This document shows positions 47,557 through 57,114 of a DNA stretch of 64,000 nucleotides, one piece after another. The position numbers and the translations under genes are program-made. Under the pieces are notes generated by a model. The model saw only the letters and a program-made list of their open reading frames with translations. It did no database searches and was not told the DNA's origin. The stretch is from Nevskiales bacterium (lineage in GTDB: Bacteria > Pseudomonadota > Gammaproteobacteria > Nevskiales > Nevskiaceae). The stretch spans positions 23,338 to 87,337 of the forward strand of contig JAQVDP010000018.1 in NCBI GenBank assembly GCA_028698335.1. The letters are read 5' to 3'. Position 1 is the first letter of the stretch; every line of letters begins with the position of its first letter.

Positions 47557-47859
47557 TCAGACCAGAAACTTCTTGCGGTCCTTGCCGGCCGCCTCGGCCT
47601 CAACGATCCACTTCGGCGCACGGCCGCGACCGGTCCAGGTCGCACCGCTGGCCGGATCCCGATACTTCACGGCCACCTTTGCACGCTTGCCGCCCTTGGG
47701 CTTGCTGGCACGGCGCCCCAGATCCTTGATGGTCAGGCCGTACTGGTCCATGATCTGGTGAATCTTGGCCACGGCGTCGGCAATCTCATTCTGACGCGCC
47801 GTATCCGCCTGCTTTTTCAGCGTTTCGATCTGCTTGAGGAGTTCCTGATAGCTTGGCAT
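47557..47859 (-). CDS. hns: H-NS family nucleoid protein
   Basis: A 100-residue protein. An N-terminal coiled coil (about 1-45, YQELLKQIETLKKQADTARQ) mediates oligomerisation. A basic linker (RRASKPKGGKRAK) precedes the C-terminal DNA-binding motif YRDPASGATWTGRGRAPKWI (about 66-85), typical of the short proteobacterial H-NS/BpH3 group. Such proteins silence AT-rich, often acquired, DNA. It stands at the edge of the accessory polysaccharide region. Confidence 0.93.
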   Translation of the reverse strand: MPSYQELLKQIETLKKQADTARQNEIADAVAKIHQIMDQYGLTIKDLGRRASKPKGGKRAKVAVKYRDPASGATWTGRGRAPKWIVEAEAAGKDRKKFLV

Positions 47860-48141
47860 TTTATCGCTTCGATAGTGGGGGTTTTTATTCGCAGGCGACG
47901 CGGACGCTAAGCTGAATCAATTAAATTCCAAGTTGGAATTCAAACGCCGCATCGCAGCGACGAAATCATACGGCCAATACAATCCTTCGCTCAAGCTTTT
48001 TCGGGATATTAACGAAAAGCGAGGCGAATACACGGGGAATAAAGAAGCAGAATATCGCAATCCGCCGCAGCGGCACCCGGTAGGGCAGCCGTTTGGCCGG
48101 AAGAGGCGAAAACGAGCTGAACAGGCAGGCGCATTTCCGAT
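47860..48141. promoter_or_regulatory. AT-rich divergent region with a 17-bp palindrome
   Basis: This 282-nt gap between hns and the first DUF2298 gene is the most A/T-rich part of the neighbourhood. It contains the perfect palindrome AATTCCAAGTTGGAATT at 47924-47940, about 65 nt before the hns start. No reading frame looks real. The A/T content and position suit a promoter area bound by H-NS itself (inference). Confidence 0.5.
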
Positions 48142-50169
48142 ATGTCCGTTTTTTTCATCATTGCCGTATTCGCAGCGATCAGTCTGCCGCTGATTGCCGT
48201 CTCGTATTGGGGTGAGCGCCTGTTCGGGGATCGCCCCATCGGCACCCTCCTGCTCTGCCTGCTGTCGACCGCGGTCGCTCTGGGCCTTGAACATTACGTC
48301 GCCATCCCGTCGGCGGTACTGCTGGCGTCCGGGCTGCTCGCGAGCGCCTATGGCGGCTGGCTGCTGCATACAGGCCGCATGCAGCGTCCCGGCGCCTCCG
48401 GGCTGGTTGTGCTCGGTTTGTTCTTTGTTTATCCGCTGATCTGGCGCTGGGGTTTTCCGAGCATCTATCCGACTTCGGAAAGAGTCACCGACCTCTATTT
48501 CATCAGCCATTTCATCGACAGCCAGAAACTGCCGGCAATCGATCGGTGGCTGCCGCCCTATCGCTTCGACTTTTATTATCCACTGCAGTTTTATTGGGGC
48601 GGTCTGTTTGTCCGCTCGCTGAACATCCCCATCGGTTTCGCCTACAACTTCGGCGTGGTCTTTCTGATGGGCGGAACCGGTTACCTGATCTGGCACGTCG
48701 CCCGCCGTGAAACCCGGCATTGGCGCAGCGCGCTGGTGATCACCGCTGCATTGGTGATCGGCGGCAGTGGCGCCGCACCCTATATCGCCACCCAGATCGC
48801 CTCCCGCGAGGACATTCCATCCGCGCAGGCATCGCTGCGCGCGATCACCGCGGACGCCCGATTCAACGGCGACGGCGGCCGCGGGCTGCAAGCGCCCGAC
48901 ACCGCGGCGGGCGCCCCCAAGCCGCTGGAGCTGCCGCTGGAGCCGTACAGCTATCAGTACTACCTGGGCGACTTCCACCCGACCCTCACCGGCCTGCTCA
49001 TCGCTTTTCTGATGGTGGCGCTGATGTTGAGGTACGAGACGCCGACGATCGATACGGCGCGGCGCAAGCGCCTCAGCTTTGCACTCGGCGCGATCACGAC
49101 GATCAGCATCGTCGGCAACACCTGGATTTTTCCGCTCGCGGCGATGGCGACCGGTCTGTGGACGCTCTGGAAGCTCGCAACCGACGATCGTCACACCCAG
49201 CGCCTGCTGCCCCTGATCTGGACGGCCGGCGGCGGCATCAGCGCCTTGGTGGTACTGCTGCCGGTGCTCAAAGGGCTGGCCGCGCGGCAGCTTCAGACGC
49301 CGATGCTGTGGGTTCCCGCCGAGCTGCACAGCCCCCTGCTGCCGTGGCTGGTGCAATGGTGGCCGCTACTGGGCCTGACTGGACTCGCATTGGTCGTCCT
49401 GCCGCGCAGGTCCCTGGGATTCTTCCTGGCGCTGCTCACGATCGTGCTGCTCGCCTTCTCCGAACTGTTCTACATCAACGATCTGTCGATCAACGAATTC
49501 GAGCGCACCAACAGCACCCTGAAGTGGTGGGGCTGGATCTGGTCGTTCTCGATGTTCGGCCTCGGCGTGACGCTGCTCGCGCAGCGCCGCCCGACGGTGA
49601 GCTGGCTCACCACCCTGCTGCTGATCCCCGGCCTGGTCAGCGGTTACTGGTACGCCCGCTACTGGCTGGGCGAGGCCAAGACCGACGCCGGCAAGCTGGA
49701 CGGCAGCCATTTCTACACCCGCGATCCGCAGCATCGCGAGCTGATCGACTATCTGCGGCAAGCGCCCGACGGCGTCACCGTCGAGTCGATCGCCGGCAAC
49801 GCCTACACCGACACCGGCATGCTGAGCCTGCTCGGCGGCAAGCGTCTGTACATGGGCTGGCCGGATCACGAATACACCTGGCGTGGCGGCATGGTCGAAA
49901 TCCAGACCCGGGTCAACGACGTCAACAAGCTGTATGCCCGTGAGCTGACGGATGCACCCCAGTGGCTGATCCGGTCGCACATCGACTTCGTGATCTGGTC
50001 GATCCGCGACTGCAACGCACTCGGCGACCAGGCCGCCTGGCAGCTCAACGACCAGATCAAGCGCGACTACGACCTGAAGATCACCGGCTGGTGGGGCAAC
50101 TGTCCGGTCGGGGTGTGGACACGCCAGGGGCTAGGCGGCCGCGCAGAGCCGCCGGCACAAACACCGTGA
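48142..50169 (+). CDS. DUF2298 ('YYY') polytopic membrane protein, copy 1
   Basis: A 675-residue protein with about 12 hydrophobic helices and a soluble C-terminal region (about 550-675). The YY-containing motif FDFYYPLQFYWGG is near residues 142-154, QYYLGDFHPTLTGLL near 270, and E454-R-T-N457 in NEFERTNSTLKWWGW matches the ER-N motif of the Chlor_Arch_YYY/DUF2298 family (TIGR03662 as I recall). The layout resembles GT-C glycosyltransferases, so polyprenyl-linked sugar transfer is a reasonable but unproven role. Its stop overlaps the gtrA start (GTGA), coupling it to a GtrA/GtrB pair. Confidence 0.8.
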   Translation: MSVFFIIAVFAAISLPLIAVSYWGERLFGDRPIGTLLLCLLSTAVALGLEHYVAIPSAVLLASGLLASAYGGWLLHTGRMQRPGASGLVVLGLFFVYPLIWRWGFPSIYPTSERVTDLYFISHFIDSQKLPAIDRWLPPYRFDFYYPLQFYWGGLFVRSLNIPIGFAYNFGVVFLMGGTGYLIWHVARRETRHWRSALVITAALVIGGSGAAPYIATQIASREDIPSAQASLRAITADARFNGDGGRGLQAPDTAAGAPKPLELPLEPYSYQYYLGDFHPTLTGLLIAFLMVALMLRYETPTIDTARRKRLSFALGAITTISIVGNTWIFPLAAMATGLWTLWKLATDDRHTQRLLPLIWTAGGGISALVVLLPVLKGLAARQLQTPMLWVPAELHSPLLPWLVQWWPLLGLTGLALVVLPRRSLGFFLALLTIVLLAFSELFYINDLSINEFERTNSTLKWWGWIWSFSMFGLGVTLLAQRRPTVSWLTTLLLIPGLVSGYWYARYWLGEAKTDAGKLDGSHFYTRDPQHRELIDYLRQAPDGVTVESIAGNAYTDTGMLSLLGGKRLYMGWPDHEYTWRGGMVEIQTRVNDVNKLYARELTDAPQWLIRSHIDFVIWSIRDCNALGDQAAWQLNDQIKRDYDLKITGWWGNCPVGVWTRQGLGGRAEPPAQTP

Positions 50170-50531
50170 GACAGTTCCTGACCTTCGGCGCACTCGGCGG
50201 CGCCGGCACCGCGCTGCATTTCGCGGTGCTGTTCGCTGCCGTCGAATGGGCGCACTGGCCAGCCATGGCCGGCACGATGCTCGGCGCGCTGTGCGGCATG
50301 CTGTTCAACTACCTCGCGCACTACCACATCACCTTCGCCAGCGATGCGCCGCATCGCCGCGCGCTGCCGCTGTTCGCCGCTGGCGCCGGAGCATCCTTCG
50401 CCCTCAATGCACTGATCATGGCCGGCCTCCTGGGCCTGAAGGTGCAATACTTGCTTGCCCAGGTGTGCACCACCGGGATCGTCTTCGTCCTGAACTATGT
50501 CTTCGCCAAACATGTCGCGTTCAGAAAATAG
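50166..50531 (+). CDS. GtrA-family membrane protein
   Basis: A 121-residue protein with four transmembrane helices, typical of GtrA, a putative flippase for undecaprenyl-phosphate-linked sugars. LTFGALGGAGTALHFAVLF and NYLAHYHITFAS are the family motifs, ending in VFVLNYVFAKHVAF. It starts with GTG overlapping the upstream stop, and its end overlaps the start of the glycosyltransferase gene. Confidence 0.88.
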   Translation: MRQFLTFGALGGAGTALHFAVLFAAVEWAHWPAMAGTMLGALCGMLFNYLAHYHITFASDAPHRRALPLFAAGAGASFALNALIMAGLLGLKVQYLLAQVCTTGIVFVLNYVFAKHVAFRK

Positions 50532-51525
50532 GGAACCGCTGATCTCGGTCGTCGTGCCGGTCTACAACGAGGCGGAGGTCATCGCCGAGTTCTGGCGCCG
50601 CCTGGAAGGCGCAATGGACGGCATCGAGGGCACCCGCTTCCACGCGATATTCGTCGACGACGGCAGCAGCGACGGCAGCTACGACATGCTGCGCATGCTG
50701 GCCAAGCGCGATTCGCGCGTCTCGGTGCTCAAGCTGTCGCGCAACTTCGGCAAGGAATCCGCGATGACCGCCGGCCTGGACTTCGCGCGCGGCGAATGGA
50801 CCGTCATCATCGATGCCGATCTGCAGGATCCGCCCGAGCTGATACCGAAGATGCTGCAACGGGCGCAGCTCGGTTATGACGTGGTCCTCGCCCGCCGGGC
50901 GACCCGGCAAGGCGAGTCCTGGCACAAGAAGTGGTTCGCGCGGATGTTCTATCGCCTGATGGGCGCGCTCAAGCCCGGCTTCCGCCTGCCGCCGGATACC
51001 GGGGACTATCGCCTGATGTCGCGCCGCGCGGTCGAGGCCATCGGCGAATTGCGCGAAAGCCACCGCTTCATGAAAGGCATCTTCGCGTGGATCGGATTTC
51101 CGACCTATGAGCTGCTCTATGACCGCGATCCCCGCCACGACGGCCATTCGAAGTTCAATTTCTTCAAGCTGCTGAACCACGCGATCGACGGCATCACGTC
51201 ATTCTCGACCGCGCCTCTGCGCTTCGCGACCTACTTCGGGCTGTTCGTTTCGTTGCTCGCCTTCACCTACGGCAGCCTCATCGTCATCAAGACCCTGATC
51301 TTCGGCGAGCCGGTCGCGGGCTTTCCGACGATCATGACCAGCATTCTGTTCATCGGTGGTGTGCAGTTGCTGTGCATCGGCGTGATCGGCGAATACGTCG
51401 GCCGCATCTATGGCGAGACCAAGCATCGGCCGTTGTATCTGCTCGAGGAGATCCACGGTACCGCGCCCACGGACACCCCCGAGACGACGGCGCCCGCCGC
51501 CGGCGGGATGTCCAGCCCCGAATAG
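50512..51525 (+). CDS. GtrB-like family 2 glycosyltransferase (polyprenyl-phosphate sugar transferase)
   Basis: A 337-residue GT2 enzyme. SVVVPVYNEAEVIAEFWRRL, IFVDDGSSDGS, LSRNFGKESAMTAGLDFARG and IIDADLQDPPELIPKM are the nucleotide-sugar and metal motifs of the DPM1/GtrB group. Two C-terminal transmembrane helices (about 225-250 and 265-290) anchor it. It likely transfers a sugar to undecaprenyl phosphate for export by the GtrA partner. ATG 50512 was chosen; ATG 50497 adds five residues and overlaps gtrA more. Confidence 0.88.
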   Translation: MSRSENREPLISVVVPVYNEAEVIAEFWRRLEGAMDGIEGTRFHAIFVDDGSSDGSYDMLRMLAKRDSRVSVLKLSRNFGKESAMTAGLDFARGEWTVIIDADLQDPPELIPKMLQRAQLGYDVVLARRATRQGESWHKKWFARMFYRLMGALKPGFRLPPDTGDYRLMSRRAVEAIGELRESHRFMKGIFAWIGFPTYELLYDRDPRHDGHSKFNFFKLLNHAIDGITSFSTAPLRFATYFGLFVSLLAFTYGSLIVIKTLIFGEPVAGFPTIMTSILFIGGVQLLCIGVIGEYVGRIYGETKHRPLYLLEEIHGTAPTDTPETTAPAAGGMSSPE

Positions 51526-51549
51526 GCCGATCCGCGGCCGCGCCTCCGC

Positions 51550-53427
51550 TCAGCGACAGGGCCGGGCCGCAACGAAATAACCGATCACCGGCCCGGAGCC
51601 GTCGTCGCGCAGGGCGACGAAGCGGTATGCGGGCGCCACCGCCGCCTTGGCCCGGGCCAGATCCGCGAGACTCCAGTTCGCGGACGCATCCACCAGCACG
51701 TAGCCGACCCCTGCAAGCTGCAAGCTTTGCAGTTCCGGAGCGGCGTACCAGGCCTGCATGGCCTCGATGCCTGCACGGTCATGGGGCGTGATTGCACCAA
51801 TCTGACTCAGATGCGCCATCCACCCGCCGAGCGTCGGCCATGCCAGCAAGGTCGAAACCAGGGGATTCAGCGCATAGGCCTGCGCTGTCTGGCGTTCCAG
51901 GGTCAGGCCCGGACACTGCCCGTGCAGGGCCTGGAACAGCATCCGGCGGTCCTCGGCCGGGATCGTCGCCGCGGCATCGAGCGACCCGTTGCGCTGCACG
52001 CCCTTCGCCGCCCCGCGCGCGCCGAGCACGTCCCACACCTGCACCAGCGACGTGCACGCGAGCACCAACGCGATCACCGCACTGACGCCCACCGCTCGAC
52101 TGCGCCCGGCCTCGGCCAGCACCACCATCGTCCAGCCGGCGAGCGCAAAACTGCCGATCTTGAGCACACCGTTGAAACGTTCATAGGCGCCGCCATAGGG
52201 ATCGTCCAGCAGCACCCACTCCAGGCCGAACACCATGGCTGCGAATATTGCGGCGAATCCCCAGCGCCCGCCGGCGAGAATCAGCACCAGCGAACACAGC
52301 AGCAACGGCCCCCAGATCACCAGAAACTGGACCGGGGACGAGCGCATCTGCGACGGCAGCCAGGCCAGGGACACGGAGCCGGTCGCCAGGTCGGACGCAT
52401 GCCACAACGGCCACATCATCAAGGCCCCGAGCGCGGCGCCTGCGAGCACGATCGCCAGCGCCGACCCGCTACACCTGCGGATCACGGCATACAGCGCCAC
52501 CGTGGCAAAGCAGGGCATCGTCCAGGGGTTGAGGAAGAACGACACGGGAACGGCCCAGCCCGCCGCCGCCGGAAAGCCCGCGCGCGCCAGACCGGGACGC
52601 TCCGCGTAGGCCAGCCCGATCAACACCGCCAGCAACAACAGCGTGTATACCGGCGGATGCAGATCCCCCAGCCACCCGAGCAGATGGGCCAGCCCCTCGA
52701 TCGGATAGGCGCGCCCGTCCATCAAGGCCTCGGCCCAGGAGCCCGGCCGCGCCTGGTCGGCCCACTCGGTCAGCCGCACATGCGCCATCGGGCGCAGATG
52801 CCCGGGAACCTCGATCAGACGCATGCCCAACGCGGCGGACAAACCGGTCGCCGGGAAAGTCGCCGCCAGGGCTGCGGCGCTTCGGATCAGCACACCGCCC
52901 CGCATTGCCGACCAGGCGATCGCAAATACCAGAACGGGGATCAACGCCAGGAACAGCAGATAGCCCCCCGCCGGCGCCAACCCGAGCAGGCGCGCGTAAA
53001 AGGCAACCGTGTAGAAACCGAGATAGTAATAACGCGTCAGCGCCGTACCCGGGTTCCACAACTCCGGTGCCGGCAGCACCTCGGCCGTACTCAGGCTGGC
53101 GATGTAGTGAAGGTCGTAAATGCCTTCACCCATGGGCGAGAACTCGAAGCTCGAAACCCGCAAGACGCACCACGCGGCGGCCATTGCGGCACACACCGCG
53201 GCATGCAGCCAGGGCTCGAACCGGGTCCGTCGCGCGTCATCCGGGCGCAGAAGCCGCGACCGCAAGACCGGCACGATGAGAAAACCGGCGAGCGCGAGGT
53301 CCGCCCCCCAGGCAACACCGCCTGGCATCCCCAACAGGCGCAGCCCCAGATCGCAGGCAGGGACCACGAACAACAGAACCAACACCAGCCAGGCAATCAC
53401 GTCGCCGCTCCGGGAGGGACGCCACAC
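51550..53427 (-). CDS. DUF2298-like ('YYY') polytopic membrane protein, copy 2
   Basis: A 625-residue protein with about 12 hydrophobic helices, distantly related to copy 1. It shares the Y133-Y134-Y135 motif in LTRYYYLGFYTVAFYARL, the preceding DLHYIASLSTAEVLP block, LGDLHPPVYTLLLLA near 245, and E416-R-F-N419 in GAYERFNGVLKIGSF. It is convergent with the GtrB gene and is the last gene of the minus-strand capsule-type operon, 72 nt after gfcB. It may be the operon's glycosyltransferase or polymerase, since no Wzy is otherwise seen (inference). Confidence 0.7.
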   Translation of the reverse strand: MWRPSRSGDVIAWLVLVLLFVVPACDLGLRLLGMPGGVAWGADLALAGFLIVPVLRSRLLRPDDARRTRFEPWLHAAVCAAMAAAWCVLRVSSFEFSPMGEGIYDLHYIASLSTAEVLPAPELWNPGTALTRYYYLGFYTVAFYARLLGLAPAGGYLLFLALIPVLVFAIAWSAMRGGVLIRSAAALAATFPATGLSAALGMRLIEVPGHLRPMAHVRLTEWADQARPGSWAEALMDGRAYPIEGLAHLLGWLGDLHPPVYTLLLLAVLIGLAYAERPGLARAGFPAAAGWAVPVSFFLNPWTMPCFATVALYAVIRRCSGSALAIVLAGAALGALMMWPLWHASDLATGSVSLAWLPSQMRSSPVQFLVIWGPLLLCSLVLILAGGRWGFAAIFAAMVFGLEWVLLDDPYGGAYERFNGVLKIGSFALAGWTMVVLAEAGRSRAVGVSAVIALVLACTSLVQVWDVLGARGAAKGVQRNGSLDAAATIPAEDRRMLFQALHGQCPGLTLERQTAQAYALNPLVSTLLAWPTLGGWMAHLSQIGAITPHDRAGIEAMQAWYAAPELQSLQLAGVGYVLVDASANWSLADLARAKAAVAPAYRFVALRDDGSGPVIGYFVAARPCR

Positions 53428-53499
53428 ACGCTCAACGCGAGCCTCGAGTCCGGGCAGCCAAACCGTCGCGGCATCGCGGGACGGTCACGCCTGTCCCAG

Positions 53500-54231
53500 C
53501 TAGCGTGGATCGGCGCGGTCGGGCACACGGATCCACTCGAGAACGATCGGATCCGAAGCGGCGGACATCTGGGTATGAACACGCAACACCGCACGCCTGG
53601 ACGACTCGATCCAGGTCTCGCGCCTGAACGAACCGCGCTGGCCGGTCGTGCGCACGCGCTCGGTCACCCGGATCGCCGGTCCGCTGTAGGCCAGCCCCTG
53701 GTAGTAAACCTCCTGCACCCGCTCGACCGTTGCGATCTGCTCGAACCACTCGTCCGAAGCACTGGCCTTCAGCAGGCGCACCGATTTTTCGGCCGGCAGC
53801 ACGGCATCGGCCGTCCCGTCGAGATACAGCTGCACCGCGCCCGACCGAATGCTCTCGGAGGCGACCAGGTCATGCGCCAGTCCATCCGTTGCGATGAGAT
53901 CGGCGCCCTGCATGACCAGCGACACGCCCAGTCCGCCGATCCAGAGATCGCGACCGTTGGCCTTGTTCTGCTCCGCGAGGATGAACACCGCCTCCTCGCG
54001 CTTGCCGAAACGGCCGTACATCTGCGCATACGGCATCTCGCGCAAGCGCTGGATGCCGACGGCCACGTCGGGGGAAATTCCGGAAGTAAAGGTGTTGCGG
54101 GCACTGTCCGCGACCAGATCCAGGTTGCGGATGCCACAACCGCCAAGGAAGACAGTCAGCGCCAGCGCGCAGATCGCAGCCAGCGCGCGTCGCGGCGCTT
54201 GCGCTTGTCGCAGGCGGTCTTCAGCGTCCAT
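53500..54231 (-). CDS. gfcB: GfcB/YjbF-like polysaccharide lipoprotein
   Basis: A 243-residue lipoprotein with signal peptide and lipobox FLGGC near residue 32. The middle, MYGRFGKREEAVFILAEQ and WIGGLGVSLVMQGADLIAT, matches YjbF/GfcB, which are outer-membrane proteins of group 4 capsule/Yjb exopolysaccharide systems. ATG 54231 lies within the end of gfcD (11-nt overlap). In E. coli gfcB precedes gfcC; here it follows gfcD. Confidence 0.82.
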   Translation of the reverse strand: MDAEDRLRQAQAPRRALAAICALALTVFLGGCGIRNLDLVADSARNTFTSGISPDVAVGIQRLREMPYAQMYGRFGKREEAVFILAEQNKANGRDLWIGGLGVSLVMQGADLIATDGLAHDLVASESIRSGAVQLYLDGTADAVLPAEKSVRLLKASASDEWFEQIATVERVQEVYYQGLAYSGPAIRVTERVRTTGQRGSFRRETWIESSRRAVLRVHTQMSAASDPIVLEWIRVPDRADPR

Positions 54232-56347
54232 AGATCGCGCCCTCATTGAAGCCGCCGTACACACCGTACAGCTTGCGTCCGTCGTCGACCTTCTGCCCGC
54301 CGTCACGCGACAGGAACCGGTAATCGATCGAAGTGCCGCCGCTCTTCATCCCCTCCGAAAACACCGAGAGCGGGATATAGATGTAAAAGCCCTTGTCGAA
54401 GGAACCTTCACCGAACTGTTTCGAGGACACATCGGTCTTGGTCGCGAAAACACCGAAGCGCGCACCGTTGCGGAACGTTCGTGACAGGTCCAGCGTGACT
54501 CCGACATCCTTGGCCAGATAACGCCCCGCACTCATCGCAACATCGATCCCGCTGATCGGACTCTGGTAGTAGACGGTCAGGTGGCCCGTTGCCGTCTTGT
54601 AGTCGCGAAAGTCGAGCCTCTGATCGAAATCGCGCTGGCGCACGTAGTTGGCATCCAGCGACACCGCCCAGCGCTTGTCGAACGGCCGGTACAGGACTTC
54701 ACCGGCGACGCCGCCGTACATTTCCTCGAAGATACCGGCCGACAGCCGCCCGTACCATTCGGGCACGATCGGGAACAGGAAATTCGCCTCCAGCTCGTCG
54801 AGATAGACGTTGCTCGACCCCGACTGGTAGCGCTCCAGATCACTGCGCACCGCCGGCAACGAGCCGCTGGCCGGTGGCTCCTGCAGGCGATCCAGATCGT
54901 TCAGCACGCTGACACCCAGCGTACCCGTCACGCTGAAGCTGCGCGTCAGCTGCACGGTGGCATACGGCTTGAGAAGCAGCTGGCCAACGTAGAAGTCCGT
55001 TGGCCCGCCGATATTCGAGCGCAAGGCGGGATTGATACCGACCGCATAGGTCGGATAGCTCAGCAGATCGGGATAGCGGGCATCGTCAAGGCTCCATCCG
55101 TCGCCCGGGCCAAAGCTGCTGCGCACCACGAGTTCCTCGACAGACGCTTCCGAACTGGCTTCGGCCTCGATCACATCCCGCGGTGTCTCGGCCGTCATCG
55201 CCCCGGCGCCTCCGGCCATCGTCACGACGCGGATCGTCCTGACGCTGTCAGGCGCGACATTGGCCACCTCGCGCCCGATGTGGCGCTGCACCTCGACCGG
55301 ATCACTGGTCCGGCTGCTGCTCTGCCACACCGTCAGCATCGAACCATCGTCCGATATGTCCAGGGCGTGCACGAAAAAGCCGCGATACCGCAGAGCCTCG
55401 TACAGCCGTACATATCGCTCCGCGTCCGCAACCTCCGCCGGCCGATAGGCGGAGTCACGGTTGCGATCCAGCTCCGGAAGATACGAGCGGCTCTTGGGCA
55501 CATCGTCGCGCCCGATCACCGGCGTGATCCCGATCTGGAACCCCACCTGGTTTCCGCGCAAATAAGACAACGTGGCGGAGACCTGATCGCTCAACGCGTA
55601 ACGGATGCCACCGTTGAAGCGCGCGGAAGCTTCAATAGGCCGCCGTGCCGGCTCATTCGAGTAGTCATTGCCATCCAGCTCGGCGACAAACGTCCACGGA
55701 CCGCCCCCCGGATTCCAGAGCAGACTCCCGAACACGCCGACTTCCTCTCCCCGGAACCAGCGCTGGGTCGAGAACGTGCCGGTTCCATCCAGAGCGCCTC
55801 CCGGACGCGAACGGAAGCGATCGCTGAGCTGCGTCAGCGGATTGTCCAGGCCACCGCGCGCACCCAGCCTGCCCCACGCGATACCGATCGACGCATAGAC
55901 GTCAAAGATGCGCTGCGACGCCACAAGGTACTCACTGGAAAACAGTCCGGTGCCGCCGATATCGACAATGCCGACGCTCAGCGCCGGGTACCAGTGCCCC
56001 TCAGGCAGGAGCTGCAAAGCAACGTCAAAGCCCTTGTCCTTGTAGGACTGGCCATTTCTGGAGATCGGGTAGGGACGATCTGAAATATCCGAATACCGCG
56101 CATTGAAATTCAGCCAGCTGAACGGCTGCGCGCTCAGATAGAGCGAGTTGTATGGCTGAACGGAAGAGATTCCGAATCCGAGACTCCCCTCGGCCGGCAT
56201 CAGGGCAATGGGGGTGGTCAGCAGGCCGGGAAAACCCGTCATCGAATGACGGTCGACCTGGGCGAACGCAACGTTCCCCCACATCAACACGCTCAGCATG
56301 CCGCCGCCGAGGACGCACCGCATCCGCCGCCTCACTGACCGCTGCAT
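54221..56347 (-). CDS. gfcD: GfcD/YjbH-like outer-membrane beta-barrel protein
   Basis: A 708-residue secreted protein with a signal peptide ending near AFAQ (residue 30). The N-terminal SMTGFPGLLTTPIALMPAEG is the YjbH (DUF940) signature. The rest is alternating beta-strand sequence, ending in a barrel-like region. It is thought to pass capsule/exopolysaccharide across or onto the outer membrane. Its start lies 16 nt inside gfcC, while a second ATG (56323) after the gfcC stop is possible. Confidence 0.87.
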   Translation of the reverse strand: MQRSVRRRMRCVLGGGMLSVLMWGNVAFAQVDRHSMTGFPGLLTTPIALMPAEGSLGFGISSVQPYNSLYLSAQPFSWLNFNARYSDISDRPYPISRNGQSYKDKGFDVALQLLPEGHWYPALSVGIVDIGGTGLFSSEYLVASQRIFDVYASIGIAWGRLGARGGLDNPLTQLSDRFRSRPGGALDGTGTFSTQRWFRGEEVGVFGSLLWNPGGGPWTFVAELDGNDYSNEPARRPIEASARFNGGIRYALSDQVSATLSYLRGNQVGFQIGITPVIGRDDVPKSRSYLPELDRNRDSAYRPAEVADAERYVRLYEALRYRGFFVHALDISDDGSMLTVWQSSSRTSDPVEVQRHIGREVANVAPDSVRTIRVVTMAGGAGAMTAETPRDVIEAEASSEASVEELVVRSSFGPGDGWSLDDARYPDLLSYPTYAVGINPALRSNIGGPTDFYVGQLLLKPYATVQLTRSFSVTGTLGVSVLNDLDRLQEPPASGSLPAVRSDLERYQSGSSNVYLDELEANFLFPIVPEWYGRLSAGIFEEMYGGVAGEVLYRPFDKRWAVSLDANYVRQRDFDQRLDFRDYKTATGHLTVYYQSPISGIDVAMSAGRYLAKDVGVTLDLSRTFRNGARFGVFATKTDVSSKQFGEGSFDKGFYIYIPLSVFSEGMKSGGTSIDYRFLSRDGGQKVDDGRKLYGVYGGFNEGAIYGR

Positions 56348-57114
56348 CCGGCTTTCCGGACTCCGGAAATCAGGAGAGACCCGGGAGGAATGGCCGTACG
56401 CTCATAGTTCCAGAACTTGAGGCCCAGCACCCGTGCCTGGCCGTCCGGCAGCACGAGCAGATCCCTGCCAAACCATCCACTGCCGTCGATGTCCAGTGCG
56501 TCGAAATAGTGGTCGCCCCCTGCGCCGACTTGGTACAGGGTTGGCGCCGCCTCCAGGGCATAGCCCTGAGCAACATAGACATAGGCTTGGCGCGGAGGAA
56601 CGATCAGCACATCCCCTGCGATCAGGTTGACCGCTTCGCCCACGGCGCCCTCGCCATCCAACTGGACGGGCACACGATACAGCTGCCGGGATGACAGCTG
56701 CCGCGCCCATTCACGCCGGTCGTCGACCCCGAACAAGGCATCGATCACCGCCAGCGCCTGACGCTCGCCGGGCTCCACACAGCTGCGCGTGGTCGGAATG
56801 ACAACGGCGCTGCCGTCGCTGCGATCCCGGCGCAGCAGGATCGCTCCGAACGCAAAAGCATCTGGCGCCAAACCTCCCGCGGCTGCCAGCGCTGACTGCA
56901 CGTCAGTATGAGCTGCCTCCAGCTCGATCTGCCCAGGCTGCCGAACCGCTCCGTACACGCCAACTGACGGCAGGCGATCCACAGTGGTGACTGGCTCCGC
57001 CAACAGCACAGGCTCTGCTGCCTGGACAACTACCGGCCCCCACAACGCCAGTATCCCCAACAGGCGAAGTCCCCGTCTCAAACCTGGCCGTGCGCGACGG
57101 AGACGATCGACCAT
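56332..57114 (-). CDS. gfcC: GfcC/YjbG-like periplasmic polysaccharide protein
   Basis: A 260-residue exported protein. After a signal peptide (cut near VVVQAAE) it shows VGVYGAVRQPGQIELEAAHT, an SLBB-like beta-grasp segment as in GfcC. The C-terminal IPPGSLLISGVRKAGC is family-like too. ATG 57114 was chosen so that the signal peptide has a normal n-region; an ATG at 57192 would add 26 residues. It probably works with Wza/GfcD in the periplasm. Confidence 0.75.
   Translation of the reverse strand: MVDRLRRARPGLRRGLRLLGILALWGPVVVQAAEPVLLAEPVTTVDRLPSVGVYGAVRQPGQIELEAAHTDVQSALAAAGGLAPDAFAFGAILLRRDRSDGSAVVIPTTRSCVEPGERQALAVIDALFGVDDRREWARQLSSRQLYRVPVQLDGEGAVGEAVNLIAGDVLIVPPRQAYVYVAQGYALEAAPTLYQVGAGGDHYFDALDIDGSGWFGRDLLVLPDGQARVLGLKFWNYERTAIPPGSLLISGVRKAGCSGQ

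Noticed and set aside
47917..49356. Minus-strand frame opposite the first DUF2298 gene
   Set aside because: Antisense shadow; its start runs through the divergent promoter region of hns and its composition is unlike real proteins.
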